In this document: piece after piece, positions 8,902 through 14,872 of the stretch
Layout: every line of letters starts with the position of its first letter
Numbering within the stretch: position 1 is the first letter of the stretch
Assembly: GCA_023392205.1 (NCBI GenBank)
Contig: JAEVZN010000617.1
Location: 1 to 14,872, forward strand
Length of the DNA stretch: 14,872 nt
Direction: 5' to 3'
DNA from: Pseudomonadota bacterium
GTDB lineage: Bacteria; Pseudomonadota; Alphaproteobacteria; Rhizobiales; Xanthobacteraceae
Notes under the pieces: model-generated
Database searches by the model: none
The model's input: the letters and a program-made list of their open reading frames with translations, nothing else
What the model was told of the DNA's origin: nothing
Translations under genes and position numbers: made by a program

Positions 8902-8936
8902 AGTGGCCGGTCATTCGCTCGACCGGCCACTTTTTT
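8902..8936 (+). terminator. rho-independent terminator after the PRC-barrel gene
   Basis: AGTGGCCGGTC (8902-8912) pairs perfectly over 11 bp with GACCGGCCACT (8921-8931) around an 8-nt loop. A run of six T follows (8931-8936). It sits 24 nt after the PRC-barrel stop and isolates that gene from the amidase downstream. Confidence 0.93.
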
Positions 8937-8976
8937 CGTGTCTAATAAAGACTGGTTTTTGTGCAGCTGCGTAGCC

Positions 8977-9786
8977 ATGGCGTTTGTACCCGACACTGTT
9001 CTCGTCAATGAGGTGATTGAGTCACCCAATCACGGCGAGCGCGCGCATGGCCGGCTTCCTGACATGCTCCTGCTGCATTACACCGGAATGCCGGACGCGG
9101 ACGGTGCGATCGAGTGGCTGGCATCGGACGAGTCCGAGGTGTCGTGCCATTATCTTGTCACCGAAGAGGGCCGCGTCGTTCAGCTTGTCCCTGAAATGCG
9201 GCGGGCATGGCATGCCGGTGAATCGGTCTGGGATGACGACACCGACATCAACTCGTGTTCCATCGGCATCGAGATTGTCAATCCGGGGCATGACAACGGC
9301 TATCCGGATTTCCCGGCCCGGCAGATCGCGGCATTGGCTGCGTTGTGCCGGTCGATCCTGCGACGCCGCAACATCCGTGCGGAACGTGTCCTCGCGCATT
9401 CCGATGTCGCCCCTGCACGCAAGTGCGATCCGGGTGAGAAGTTTCCCTGGCATGTATTGCACCGCGCCGGGATCGGGCATTGGGTGAAACCTGCTCCGAT
9501 CCTGCCCGGTCCCACGCTTGAATTCGGCGACAGCGGCGATGCGGTAACAGACTTTCAGACCGCGCTGCGCGATTATGGCTATGGCGTCGATACGGAGGGC
9601 TATTTCGACGCAAGGACGCGCGGCGTGGTGACGGCATTCCAGCGTCACTTCCGTCCGCAATTGTGCGACGGAAGAATGGATTCCTCCACATTGAAAACCT
9701 TGCACAGCCTTCTGCAAGCGCGGGACCGCATGCGAAACCCGCATGCGGATTTCGAATCCCACGATGCGCAGGCGATGCGGGCTTGA
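8977..9786 (+). CDS. N-acetylmuramoyl-L-alanine amidase (AmpD/AmiD type) with peptidoglycan-binding domain
   Basis: The 269-residue protein should cleave the bond between N-acetylmuramic acid and L-alanine in muropeptides or peptidoglycan. An Amidase_2 domain spans about 12-165 with zinc ligands H34 (LLLHYTG), H141 (LAHSDVAP) and D151 (CDPGEKFPW), plus SCHYLV and SIGIEIVNPG. A PG_binding_1 domain follows at about 184-245 (FGDSGDAVTDFQTAL, GYFDARTRGVVTAFQ). The layout resembles E. coli AmiD, but no signal peptide or lipobox is visible, which would fit a cytoplasmic recycling role as for AmpD. The frame opens at GTG 8899, upstream of and across the terminator, so the ATG at 8977 is taken; no clear ribosome binding site precedes it. 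Its stop codon overlaps the likely rnpB -35. Confidence 0.88.
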   Translation: MAFVPDTVLVNEVIESPNHGERAHGRLPDMLLLHYTGMPDADGAIEWLASDESEVSCHYLVTEEGRVVQLVPEMRRAWHAGESVWDDDTDINSCSIGIEIVNPGHDNGYPDFPARQIAALAALCRSILRRRNIRAERVLAHSDVAPARKCDPGEKFPWHVLHRAGIGHWVKPAPILPGPTLEFGDSGDAVTDFQTALRDYGYGVDTEGYFDARTRGVVTAFQRHFRPQLCDGRMDSSTLKTLHSLLQARDRMRNPHADFESHDAQAMRA

Positions 9787-9811
9787 CGTAAGGCCTTCGC
9801 GCCCCCATCCC
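9783..9811 (+). promoter_or_regulatory. putative rnpB promoter
   Basis: TTGACG (9783-9788) is a good -35 element and overlaps the TGA stop of the amidase gene. After 17 nt the -10 position reads CATCCC (9806-9811), a poor match. The start would be about 8-10 nt further on, in agreement with the RNase P RNA 5' end predicted from its P1 helix. Spacing and position support the call; the -10 does not. Confidence 0.45.
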
Positions 9812-9820
9812 TTTTCCGTC

Positions 9821-10252
9821 AGTCGGCTGGACGGCCGCTCCGCCAGACCCGCAAGGGTGTCCGAAAGGGTGGCGGGGAGGAAAGTCCGGGCTCCACGGAC
9901 AAACGGTGCCGGATAACGTCCGGCGGGATCGCCGCAGTGCAAGCCGTGGCGACACTCAGGGACAGTGCCACAGAAAAGCAGACCGCCATGGGCCGCGTTG
10001 CGTATTGGCCCGCGGCAAGGGTGAAACGGTGCGGCAAGAGCGCACCGCGTTTCCGGCAACGGAAACGGCACGGTAAACCCCACCGGGAGCAAAACCGAAT
10101 AGGAGCGGCGCGGTCTCCGCAAGGAGACCAGGCTCGTCCGGGCCAGCCGTTCGGGTAGGTTGCTAGAGGCGCCGGGCAACCGGCGTCCCAGATGAATGGC
10201 CGTCACGTTCGCCGCAAGGCGGGCCATACAGAACCCGGCTTACAGGCCGACT
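9821..10252 (+). ncRNA. rnpB: RNase P RNA, bacterial type A
   Basis: This is the catalytic RNA of ribonuclease P, which with the RnpA protein trims the 5' leader of tRNA precursors. Universally conserved blocks are present in order: GAGGAAAGTCCGGGCTCC at 9877-9894, AGGGTGAAACGGTGCGG with AAGAGCGCACCGC at about 10018-10048, and near the 3' end CAGAACCCGG followed by CTTACAGGCCGACT (10229-10252). The ends are set by the P1 helix, where AGTCGGC at 9821-9827 pairs with GCCGACT at 10246-10252. The length of about 430 nt suits an alphaproteobacterial type A RNA. It lies between the amidase and the DMT permease, on their strand. Ends may be off by a few bases. Confidence 0.96.
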
Positions 10253-10264
10253 GATGCTGTCGAC

Positions 10265-10295
10265 GAGGGCCTGGCGGAAAACCCGCCGGGCCCTC
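10265..10295 (+). terminator. hairpin after rnpB, probable terminator or 3' processing signal
   Basis: GAGGGCCTGGCGG (10265-10277) pairs with CCGCCGGGCCCTC (10283-10295) over 13 bp, including one G-U pair, around the loop AAAAC. It begins 12 nt after the rnpB 3' end. No T run follows, so efficient intrinsic termination is uncertain and some transcripts may read into the permease gene 27 nt downstream. Confidence 0.6.
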
Positions 10296-10322
10296 ACCAC
10301 ATTCCATTGCTTGTCCCTCTCG

Positions 10323-11216
10323 ATGCTCACGCAACGTCAAAATCTCGGATTGCTGCTCGGCATACTCGGCGTCACCGTGTTCGCCGGAAGCCTGCCCGCC
10401 ACCCGTATCGCGGTGGCCGAGGTCGATCCGTATTTTCTGACCGCAATGCGCGCGGCTCTGGCCGGTCTCGGCGGGATCGTGCTGCTGCTGATGACGCGGC
10501 GCAAACGTCCCCCGCGCGAGGCGTATTGGCCGCTGGCCATGTGCGCACTCACCATCGTGCTCGGCTTCCCGTTGCTGTCGGCGATTGCCATGGTGACCGT
10601 GCCCTCCGCGCATGGCGGCGTTATTCTCGGGCTGTTGCCGCTGGCCACCGCCGCGGCCGCTGCGCTGATCGAGCATGAGCGTCCGAGCTTGGGCTTCTGG
10701 ATCGCGGCCTGTATCGGCTCGGCGCTGGTGATGACGTTTGCGGTGTATCGCGGCGGCGGCGGACCGTCGCTGTCGGCCGGCGACATCCTGCTGCTGCTCG
10801 CCGTCGTGTGTGCCGGGATCGGCTACACCTATTCCGGCCGCCTCGCCGGACTGATGCCGGGCTGGGCGGTGATCTCCTGGATCGTGGTGCTGTCGCTGCC
10901 GGTCTCGCTTGCGGCGCTTGCCTTCACCTGGCCAGCCCACCCGGAAGCTATTTCCGGCCGCGCCTGGCTCGCCATTCTCTATGCAGGGCTGATGGCGCAG
11001 TTCATAGGCTTCTTCATGTGGAACGCGGCCATGGCGATGGGCGGCATTTCCCGCGTCGGACAGATTTCGCTGCTGCAGCCGTTTATCGTCGTGCTGATCG
11101 CCGCTGTTTTTGCCGGCGAGCGCATCGACCTGAAGACGCTCGGCTTCGCGGCGGCCGTGGTGATCACGGTCGCCATCGGGACTCGCCTGCGCGTACAGCG
11201 CCCGCCGGCTGGCTGA
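10323..11216 (+). CDS. EamA/DMT-family transporter
   Basis: The 297-residue protein is a drug/metabolite transporter superfamily permease of the inner membrane with about ten hydrophobic segments. They are arranged as two EamA repeats (roughly 8-135 and 150-290). Family features include the first-helix region GLLLGILGVTVFAGSLPATRIA, the FLTAMRAALAG segment and, in the second repeat, LLQPFIVVLIAAVFAGERID. The substrate cannot be inferred; members export amino acids, nucleosides or other small molecules. The frame opens at 10254, directly at the rnpB end and across the 3' hairpin, so the ATG at 10323 is chosen; it lacks a visible ribosome binding site. No separate promoter was recognised, so expression may depend on read-through from rnpB. 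It converges on the oxygenase gene, with a 28-nt gap and no clear terminator. Confidence 0.9.
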   Translation: MLTQRQNLGLLLGILGVTVFAGSLPATRIAVAEVDPYFLTAMRAALAGLGGIVLLLMTRRKRPPREAYWPLAMCALTIVLGFPLLSAIAMVTVPSAHGGVILGLLPLATAAAAALIEHERPSLGFWIAACIGSALVMTFAVYRGGGGPSLSAGDILLLLAVVCAGIGYTYSGRLAGLMPGWAVISWIVVLSLPVSLAALAFTWPAHPEAISGRAWLAILYAGLMAQFIGFFMWNAAMAMGGISRVGQISLLQPFIVVLIAAVFAGERIDLKTLGFAAAVVITVAIGTRLRVQRPPAG

Positions 11217-11244
11217 TCACACCCTTGCGATTGCTCCGTCGCGA

Positions 11245-12285
11245 TCACTCGGCCGCCTGCCGCGCCCCCTGCTCTTCCTCGTAGAGGCGGCTCAGAATAC
11301 GCCGCGCCTGGATGCCGCCGGCATCGGCATGGATATCGACCTGACTCGCCGACGGGTCGAGATCGATCATCCGCTGCTGCGCCTCGAACACCTCCTTGTC
11401 TTCGAGGAAGGCGGTCTTCACCTGCTCGAAGATCATGTCGGTGAGCTTTGCATTTTTCACGTCGAAATCGTGCGCCTGCGCCCAGAAATAATGCGACGTG
11501 GTCTCGGTCTCCGGCGTAATGGCGTTGAGATTGCGCATGTGGATGCCATCGACGAATTTCCCCTCCGGCGCACCGGTGCCCGTTGGCGTCGCGCCGACCG
11601 ACAGCCGCAGGAAAGCCGGCGGCAGGAAGTCGATGAATTGCCAGCGGTCGACATTGCCGGTGAAACCGCCCGCCTTCACGTAGGTGGGCGGCGCGGGCTT
11701 GTCGATCATCCAGCGCGTGACCAGCACCCCGCCCGGCGTGCGCTTCACCCGCACTTCGGCATTCTCGGCGACGGCCGCGTTGCCGATGGTCGATTCATGC
11801 ACGAAGGCGAGATGCGTGAGGTCGAGCAGATTGTCGACGATCAGCTGCCAGTTCGCCTTGACGTGAATATAGGTGCCCTTGGCGCCCCAGTCCGGGCTGT
11901 CGAGATAATGATAATCGGGGATCGTCTCCGGATCGGCCAGCGCCGGATCGCCCATCCAGATCCAGACCCAGCGATAGCGCTCGGCCATCGGATAGGTCTT
12001 CACCTTCGCCATTTGCGGGATCGCCTCCTGACCGGGAATGCGGATGCATGCACCGGTGCGGTCGAAGCGCAGGCCGTGGTAATGGCATTGCAGCAGCGAC
12101 CCTTCGACCACCTTGCCCATCGACAGCGGCACCCTGCGGTGCGGGCAGCGGTCCTCCAGCGCGACAATCTGGCCCGCGTCGTCGCGATACATCACCACCG
12201 GCTCATTCAGAAAAATGCGTCCCAATGGTTTGTCGGCGATCTCGTCGGACCGGGCTGCGACATACCAGGAATTTTTCAGAAACAT
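11245..12285 (-). CDS. Rieske non-haem iron oxygenase, VanA-like (aromatic ring-hydroxylating/O-demethylating alpha subunit)
   Basis: The 346-residue protein is an oxygenase component that uses electrons from a separate reductase to hydroxylate or O-demethylate an aromatic substrate. The N-terminal Rieske domain has the [2Fe-2S] ligands CPH (C47, H49) and CHYH (C67, H70). The catalytic domain has the mononuclear iron site in DNLLDLTHLAFVH (151-163: N152, D155, H158, H163). The closest recognisable type is the vanillate demethylase oxygenase subunit VanA, by length and by the DNLLDLTHLAFVHE region. The true substrate is unknown. The frame is open to 12324, but the ATG at 12285 starts the family N-terminus (MFLKNSWYVAA) and has GGAGG 7 nt upstream. 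No VanB-like reductase is in the window. Confidence 0.9.
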   Translation of the reverse strand: MFLKNSWYVAARSDEIADKPLGRIFLNEPVVMYRDDAGQIVALEDRCPHRRVPLSMGKVVEGSLLQCHYHGLRFDRTGACIRIPGQEAIPQMAKVKTYPMAERYRWVWIWMGDPALADPETIPDYHYLDSPDWGAKGTYIHVKANWQLIVDNLLDLTHLAFVHESTIGNAAVAENAEVRVKRTPGGVLVTRWMIDKPAPPTYVKAGGFTGNVDRWQFIDFLPPAFLRLSVGATPTGTGAPEGKFVDGIHMRNLNAITPETETTSHYFWAQAHDFDVKNAKLTDMIFEQVKTAFLEDKEVFEAQQRMIDLDPSASQVDIHADAGGIQARRILSRLYEEEQGARQAAE

Positions 12286-12370
12286 CTGTCGTCCTCCATG
12301 CCTGAGGGCGTGTCTTCGGCGCACGCCTTGTTGCGTCTCAATTTGCCCACCCTGGCGTCAAAGCGCATCT

Positions 12371-12421
12371 TCAAAGCATCTCCTTGATCGCCTTGATGAG
12401 GCTGCGGTCGACGCTGATCGC
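12371..12421 (-). pseudogene. in-frame coding-like tail beyond the TAA of the small gene
   Basis: Directly after the TAA (12424-12422) the same frame reads AISVDRSLIKAIKEML and then TGA (12373-12371). Fifteen of the 16 codons end in G or C, as in real genes of this genome, and the peptide looks like a natural C-terminal amphipathic helix. A single base change such as GAA to TAA would explain the stop. This is inference until homologues are compared. Confidence 0.45.
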
Positions 12422-12571
12422 TTATGCGCCTTCGGGCAGATCGAGCTTCGCGCGCTCCTGCGGCGACAGGGCGGCGCCTTGCAGAATAACACGCCCGTCG
12501 GCGGTCAGATAAATCGACGGCGCGTCCTCGCCACGATCGTCCTGCCATACGAGTTCCACGCGGAAATACAC
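12422..12571 (-). CDS. small protein of unknown function, probably truncated by a TAA stop
   Basis: I do not recognise a named family. The reading frame encodes a small, soluble, mixed-charge protein (about 49 residues from this start) containing YFRVELVWQDDRGEDAPSIY and ADGRVILQGAALSPQERAKL. The GTG at 12571 is preferred because GAGGAGG lies 5 nt upstream and codon third positions turn G/C-rich from here. The alternative ATG at 12658 gives 78 residues, but the added codons have mixed third positions and no ribosome binding site. After the TAA the same frame continues for 16 codons of coding-like sequence to a TGA at 12371, so the gene may have lost its C-terminus. It lies upstream of the oxygenase gene on the same strand. 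Confidence 0.55.
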   Translation of the reverse strand: MYFRVELVWQDDRGEDAPSIYLTADGRVILQGAALSPQERAKLDLPEGA

Positions 12572-12670
12572 CTCTGCCTCCTCGCCGCAATGCAAGCGGA
12601 CCGCAACTTGGCTACACGTCCCGCGCCATACTTTCCAGCGCGAACGAAACGGGTCCATCAGAGATCGAAC

Positions 12671-12697
12671 CGGCTGCGGGCGCGCCCCGCGCAGCCG
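12671..12697. repeat. inverted repeat between the small gene and the phosphate transporter
   Basis: CGGCTGCG (12671-12678) and CGCAGCCG (12690-12697) are perfect 8-bp complements around an 11-nt G+C-rich centre that itself contains GGCGCGCC. The repeat lies between divergent genes. It might be a regulator site or a transcript hairpin; no regulator is indicated, and no PhoB box was seen in the 146-nt interval 12659-12804. Confidence 0.35.
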
Positions 12698-12804
12698 CTA
12701 CAGGCGTGGCACATTTCAACAGCTTCGGTGCGTCGCAATATGTCTTTCTGGCGGAGCCGTGCTAACGGCTTGGCGACATTTTCCATCAGGATTGCAGGAC
12801 CGCA

Positions 12805-14307
12805 TTGGCCAAGAGCGCACTCGACAAGGACCTGAAAAAGGTCGGCAGGATCGAAGACGCGACCCAGGATCTCACCCGGTCGCTGACCACGCCGGGTCTA
12901 CTGATCCTGTTTCTGATGGGAACCGTCGTGCTGGCCAGTCTGTCGGTGGCCGATGGCCCGCTCAGCTATCTGGTGGTCATCGCGGCCCTGATTGCCGCCT
13001 ATATGGCGCTCAGCATCGGCGCCAACGACGTCGCCAACAATATGGGTCCCGCGGTCGGCAGCCGTGCGCTGACCATGACGGGTGCACTGGTGATTGCGGC
13101 GTTCTGCGAAGCGGCCGGCGCACTGATTGCCGGGGGCGATGTCGTGCGCACCGTCTCCCGCGACCTGTTGCAGCCGGATGCCGATCTGCCGGCCATCAAT
13201 TTTGTACTGGTCATGTCGGCGGCGCTGCTGGCCGCCGCCGCCTGGATTCATCTCGCGACATTTCTGGGCGCGCCGGTCTCGACCACGCATTCGGTGATCG
13301 GCGGGGTGATGGGCGCGGGTGTGGCCGCGGCCGGCATCAAGATGGTGGTGTGGCCGGTGATCGGCGCCATTGCCGCGAGCTGGGTGATTTCGCCGGTGAT
13401 GGGCGGGCTGATCGCGGCGATGCTGCTCGGCTTCATCAAATGGAGCATTCTCTTTCGCACCGACAAGATCACGGCGGCACGCCGCTGGGTGCCGGTCATG
13501 GTCGCACTCATGGCCGGTGTGTTCGCCATGTATCTCATGACCAAGGGCCTGAGCCGACTTTGGAAGCCGCCTGTCTACGCGACCATCGCTTTCGGTCTGG
13601 CCGCACTCGTCGCCGGGTATTTCGCAGCCCGTCCATGGGTACGCCAGCAAGCGCACCGCATGGAAAACCGCCGTCGCGATGTCAGCCAGCTTTTCACCCT
13701 GCCGCTGATCTGCTCGGCAGCCCTGCTCTCCTTCGCCCACGGCGCCAACGATGTCGCCAATGCGGTCGGGCCGCTGGCCGCCATCGTTTCGACGGCGTCG
13801 ACCGGCGTCACTTCCCCCGACCGGGTGGTGTTGCCGTTCTGGGTTCTGCTGATTGGCGCTGTCGGTATCGCCGTCGGCCTCGCATTGTTCGGACCGAAGC
13901 TGATCCGGACGGTCGGCGAGAAAATCACCAAAATGGACGCGATTCGCGCCTTCTGTGTCGCGTTGGCAGCCGCTATCACCGTGCTGGTCGCGTCGGCCTT
14001 CGGGATGCCGATCTCCTCGACCCATACCGCCATCGGCGCCATTTTCGGGGTCGGCTATCTGCGCGAATATCTGACCAATAAGGGCGTTCCCAATCCGGCC
14101 GTGCGGCCACGCTCGCTGCTGCTTGAGCCGTCGAAACTGAACAAGACGCCCGAACAGGCTTTGGCGAATTATCAGAAACGGGAAAAGCGCAAGCTCGTGC
14201 GCCGCCAGCACGTTGTCGGCATCGCCGCCGCCTGGGTGGTCAGCGTCCCGGCGACAGCCATGCTGGCCGGAATATTCTATGCCGTGATGGCGGCCTTTGT
14301 CGGCTGA
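12805..14307 (+). CDS. inorganic phosphate transporter, PiT family
   Basis: The 500-residue inner-membrane protein belongs to the PHO4/PiT family, low-affinity phosphate (metal-phosphate) symporters driven by the proton gradient. The two inverted repeats of the family are clear: GANDVANN (72-79) with PVSTTHSVIGG (157-167), and GANDVANA (313-320) with PISSTHTAIGA (402-412). About ten to twelve hydrophobic segments surround a charged cytoplasmic loop (about 277-297), and a charged stretch at 425-468 precedes the last helix. The start is a TTG at 12805 with AGGA 5 nt upstream; no ATG is close by, and the N-terminus SALDKDLKKVGRIEDAT looks genuine. The 3' end overlaps the convergent Nudix gene by 31 nt. 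No PhoU-like partner is present in the window. Confidence 0.93.
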   Translation: MAKSALDKDLKKVGRIEDATQDLTRSLTTPGLLILFLMGTVVLASLSVADGPLSYLVVIAALIAAYMALSIGANDVANNMGPAVGSRALTMTGALVIAAFCEAAGALIAGGDVVRTVSRDLLQPDADLPAINFVLVMSAALLAAAAWIHLATFLGAPVSTTHSVIGGVMGAGVAAAGIKMVVWPVIGAIAASWVISPVMGGLIAAMLLGFIKWSILFRTDKITAARRWVPVMVALMAGVFAMYLMTKGLSRLWKPPVYATIAFGLAALVAGYFAARPWVRQQAHRMENRRRDVSQLFTLPLICSAALLSFAHGANDVANAVGPLAAIVSTASTGVTSPDRVVLPFWVLLIGAVGIAVGLALFGPKLIRTVGEKITKMDAIRAFCVALAAAITVLVASAFGMPISSTHTAIGAIFGVGYLREYLTNKGVPNPAVRPRSLLLEPSKLNKTPEQALANYQKREKRKLVRRQHVVGIAAAWVVSVPATAMLAGIFYAVMAAFVG

Positions 14308-14810
14308 TCGGTTTTCAGCGCGCGCGCATGCACGCGCTCGGCCATCTCGACCAGTTGCGGATCGGACAACAGGCGCCGCGCTTCCGCCAGGATGACCCAA
14401 TGCCGGTGCCGCTTGTCTTTTTCCGGCCAGTCGTCGAGTTGCCGGGTGACACGCAGCGGAAACATCTGCACCTCGATCGGCGAGGTACGGAGGCTACCCT
14501 TCAATCCGCGATAGCAACCGATCGGCACGGTCTCGACGTCTCCCTCGATGCCGGCCTCCTCGAAAGCCTCCCTGGCGGCCACCTCCCACAGCTCGAGGCC
14601 GTCCATCGGAGCGCCTTTAGGGAAGATCCAGCGGCCGGTGCCACGCGAGGTGATGATGAGAAAGACCGGAATGCCACGCACCAGCGAATAGGGAATCGCT
14701 CCGGCCTGCAGCGCAGGCTCAAGCCTGTCGCGGCCAAACCGCGTTCCGATCCATTCTCCGAGGCGTTGTACCAGCGTCAATCCGGCCTTCTCCCTTTCGC
14801 GTTTATGCAT
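14277..14810 (-). CDS. Nudix hydrolase
   Basis: The 177-residue cytoplasmic protein should hydrolyse a nucleoside diphosphate linked to another group, or a similar pyrophosphate bond. The Nudix box lies at 66-88: G66, then RE at 80-81 and EExGI at 84-88 (REAFEEAGI), with the metal-binding glutamates E84 and E85. The first conserved Glu of the classical box is replaced by Leu72. A short basic N-terminal extension (1-35) precedes the domain. The spacing WIFPKGAPMDGLE resembles diphosphoinositol-polyphosphate or Ap4A-type members, but the substrate cannot be assigned. The frame is open to a TTG at 14828; the ATG at 14810 is preferred, with no evident ribosome binding site. Its TAG stop lies inside the end of the phosphate transporter gene on the other strand. 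Confidence 0.88.
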   Translation of the reverse strand: MHKREREKAGLTLVQRLGEWIGTRFGRDRLEPALQAGAIPYSLVRGIPVFLIITSRGTGRWIFPKGAPMDGLELWEVAAREAFEEAGIEGDVETVPIGCYRGLKGSLRTSPIEVQMFPLRVTRQLDDWPEKDKRHRHWVILAEARRLLSDPQLVEMAERVHARALKTDQPTKAAITA

Positions 14811-14872
14811 TGCGCCAAGTTGCAGCAATCGTCAAACCCTGCATGACTTGCGCGCGCTGACCGGGTTGCGGC

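Noticed and set aside
8899..8976. GTG start at 8899 for the amidase
   Set aside because: The added stretch would be translated across the perfect 11-bp terminator, and the residues do not match the amidase domain.
9022..10227. 401-codon minus-strand open frame across the amidase and rnpB
   Set aside because: It spans two unrelated features on the other strand and shows no domain; it is a composition artefact.
10254..10322. Upstream start for the DMT permease at 10254
   Set aside because: It begins at the rnpB 3' end and runs through the 13-bp hairpin; the added residues are not membrane-like and the family N-terminus starts at 10323.
12333..12361. TTGACG (12361-12356, minus) as a promoter for the oxygenase gene
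   Set aside because: The -35 is good, but no acceptable -10 is found at 16-18 nt (AGACGC at 17), so it is not listed as a feature.
11329..12387. 352-codon plus-strand open frame opposite the Rieske oxygenase
   Set aside because: It mirrors the oxygenase codons and has no recognisable motif, whereas the minus frame has complete Rieske and iron-site ligands.
12898..14400. 500-codon minus-strand open frame opposite the phosphate transporter
   Set aside because: The translation is rich in Gly, Arg, His, Asp and Gln without any fold-like pattern, while the plus strand encodes a full PiT transporter with both family repeats.
14807..14835. TTGACG (14835-14830, minus) as a promoter for the Nudix gene
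   Set aside because: With 17-nt spacing the -10 would fall on the start codon itself, so the transcript would begin inside the gene.
1..14872. CRISPR arrays, tRNA genes, insertion sequences, phage or defence genes
   Set aside because: Looked for on both strands by eye. No spaced repeat arrays, terminal inverted repeats with a transposase, tRNA-like cloverleaf or defence-type domains were seen.

Overview
The window looks like chromosomal DNA from an alphaproteobacterium of the order Hyphomicrobiales (Rhizobiales), probably close to Bradyrhizobium, Rhodopseudomonas or Afipia. This rests on the high G+C content with G/C-rich third codon positions, the protein sequences of the division and cell-wall genes, TTGACG-type -35 elements, a consensus EcfG (general stress) promoter, and a type A RNase P RNA. 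The genus is an inference; no database search was run.

Positions 1-8045 on the minus strand hold the start of the division and cell wall (dcw) cluster. In transcription order it is mraZ, rsmH, ftsL, ftsI, murE, murF, mraY and a murD cut by the left edge. Four junctions are ATGA overlaps (mraZ/rsmH, rsmH/ftsL, ftsL/ftsI, murE/murF) and two are gaps of 8 and 16 nt. The one wider gap, 47 nt between ftsI and murE, holds a possible hairpin over the murE ribosome binding site. Together these genes make UDP-MurNAc-pentapeptide and lipid I (MurE, MurF, MraY, with MurD acting before MurE) and supply septal peptidoglycan synthesis (FtsI, FtsL). MraZ and RsmH are the regulator and the 16S rRNA methyltransferase that usually head this operon. 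Upstream of mraZ, four perfect TGGG repeats on an exact 10-bp period overlap a likely core promoter, a clear MraZ autoregulatory site.

Positions 8046-10322 form a plus-strand segment: a secreted PRC-barrel protein behind a textbook EcfG promoter (GGAAC-N17-CGTT), a strong intrinsic terminator, an AmpD/AmiD-type amidase with a C-terminal peptidoglycan-binding domain, and rnpB (about 431 nt) followed by a 13-bp hairpin.

Positions 10323-14872 are more ordinary accessory metabolism and transport: an EamA/DMT permease (+), a Rieske oxygenase of the VanA type (-), a small unknown gene that seems interrupted by a TAA stop (-), a PiT phosphate transporter (+) and a Nudix hydrolase (-) that overlaps it tail to tail.

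I found no mobile element, CRISPR array, tRNA, phage gene or defence system, and nothing that amounts to a new multi-gene system. The points most worth a second look are the MraZ-box array, the EcfG promoter and the nonsense-split small gene.
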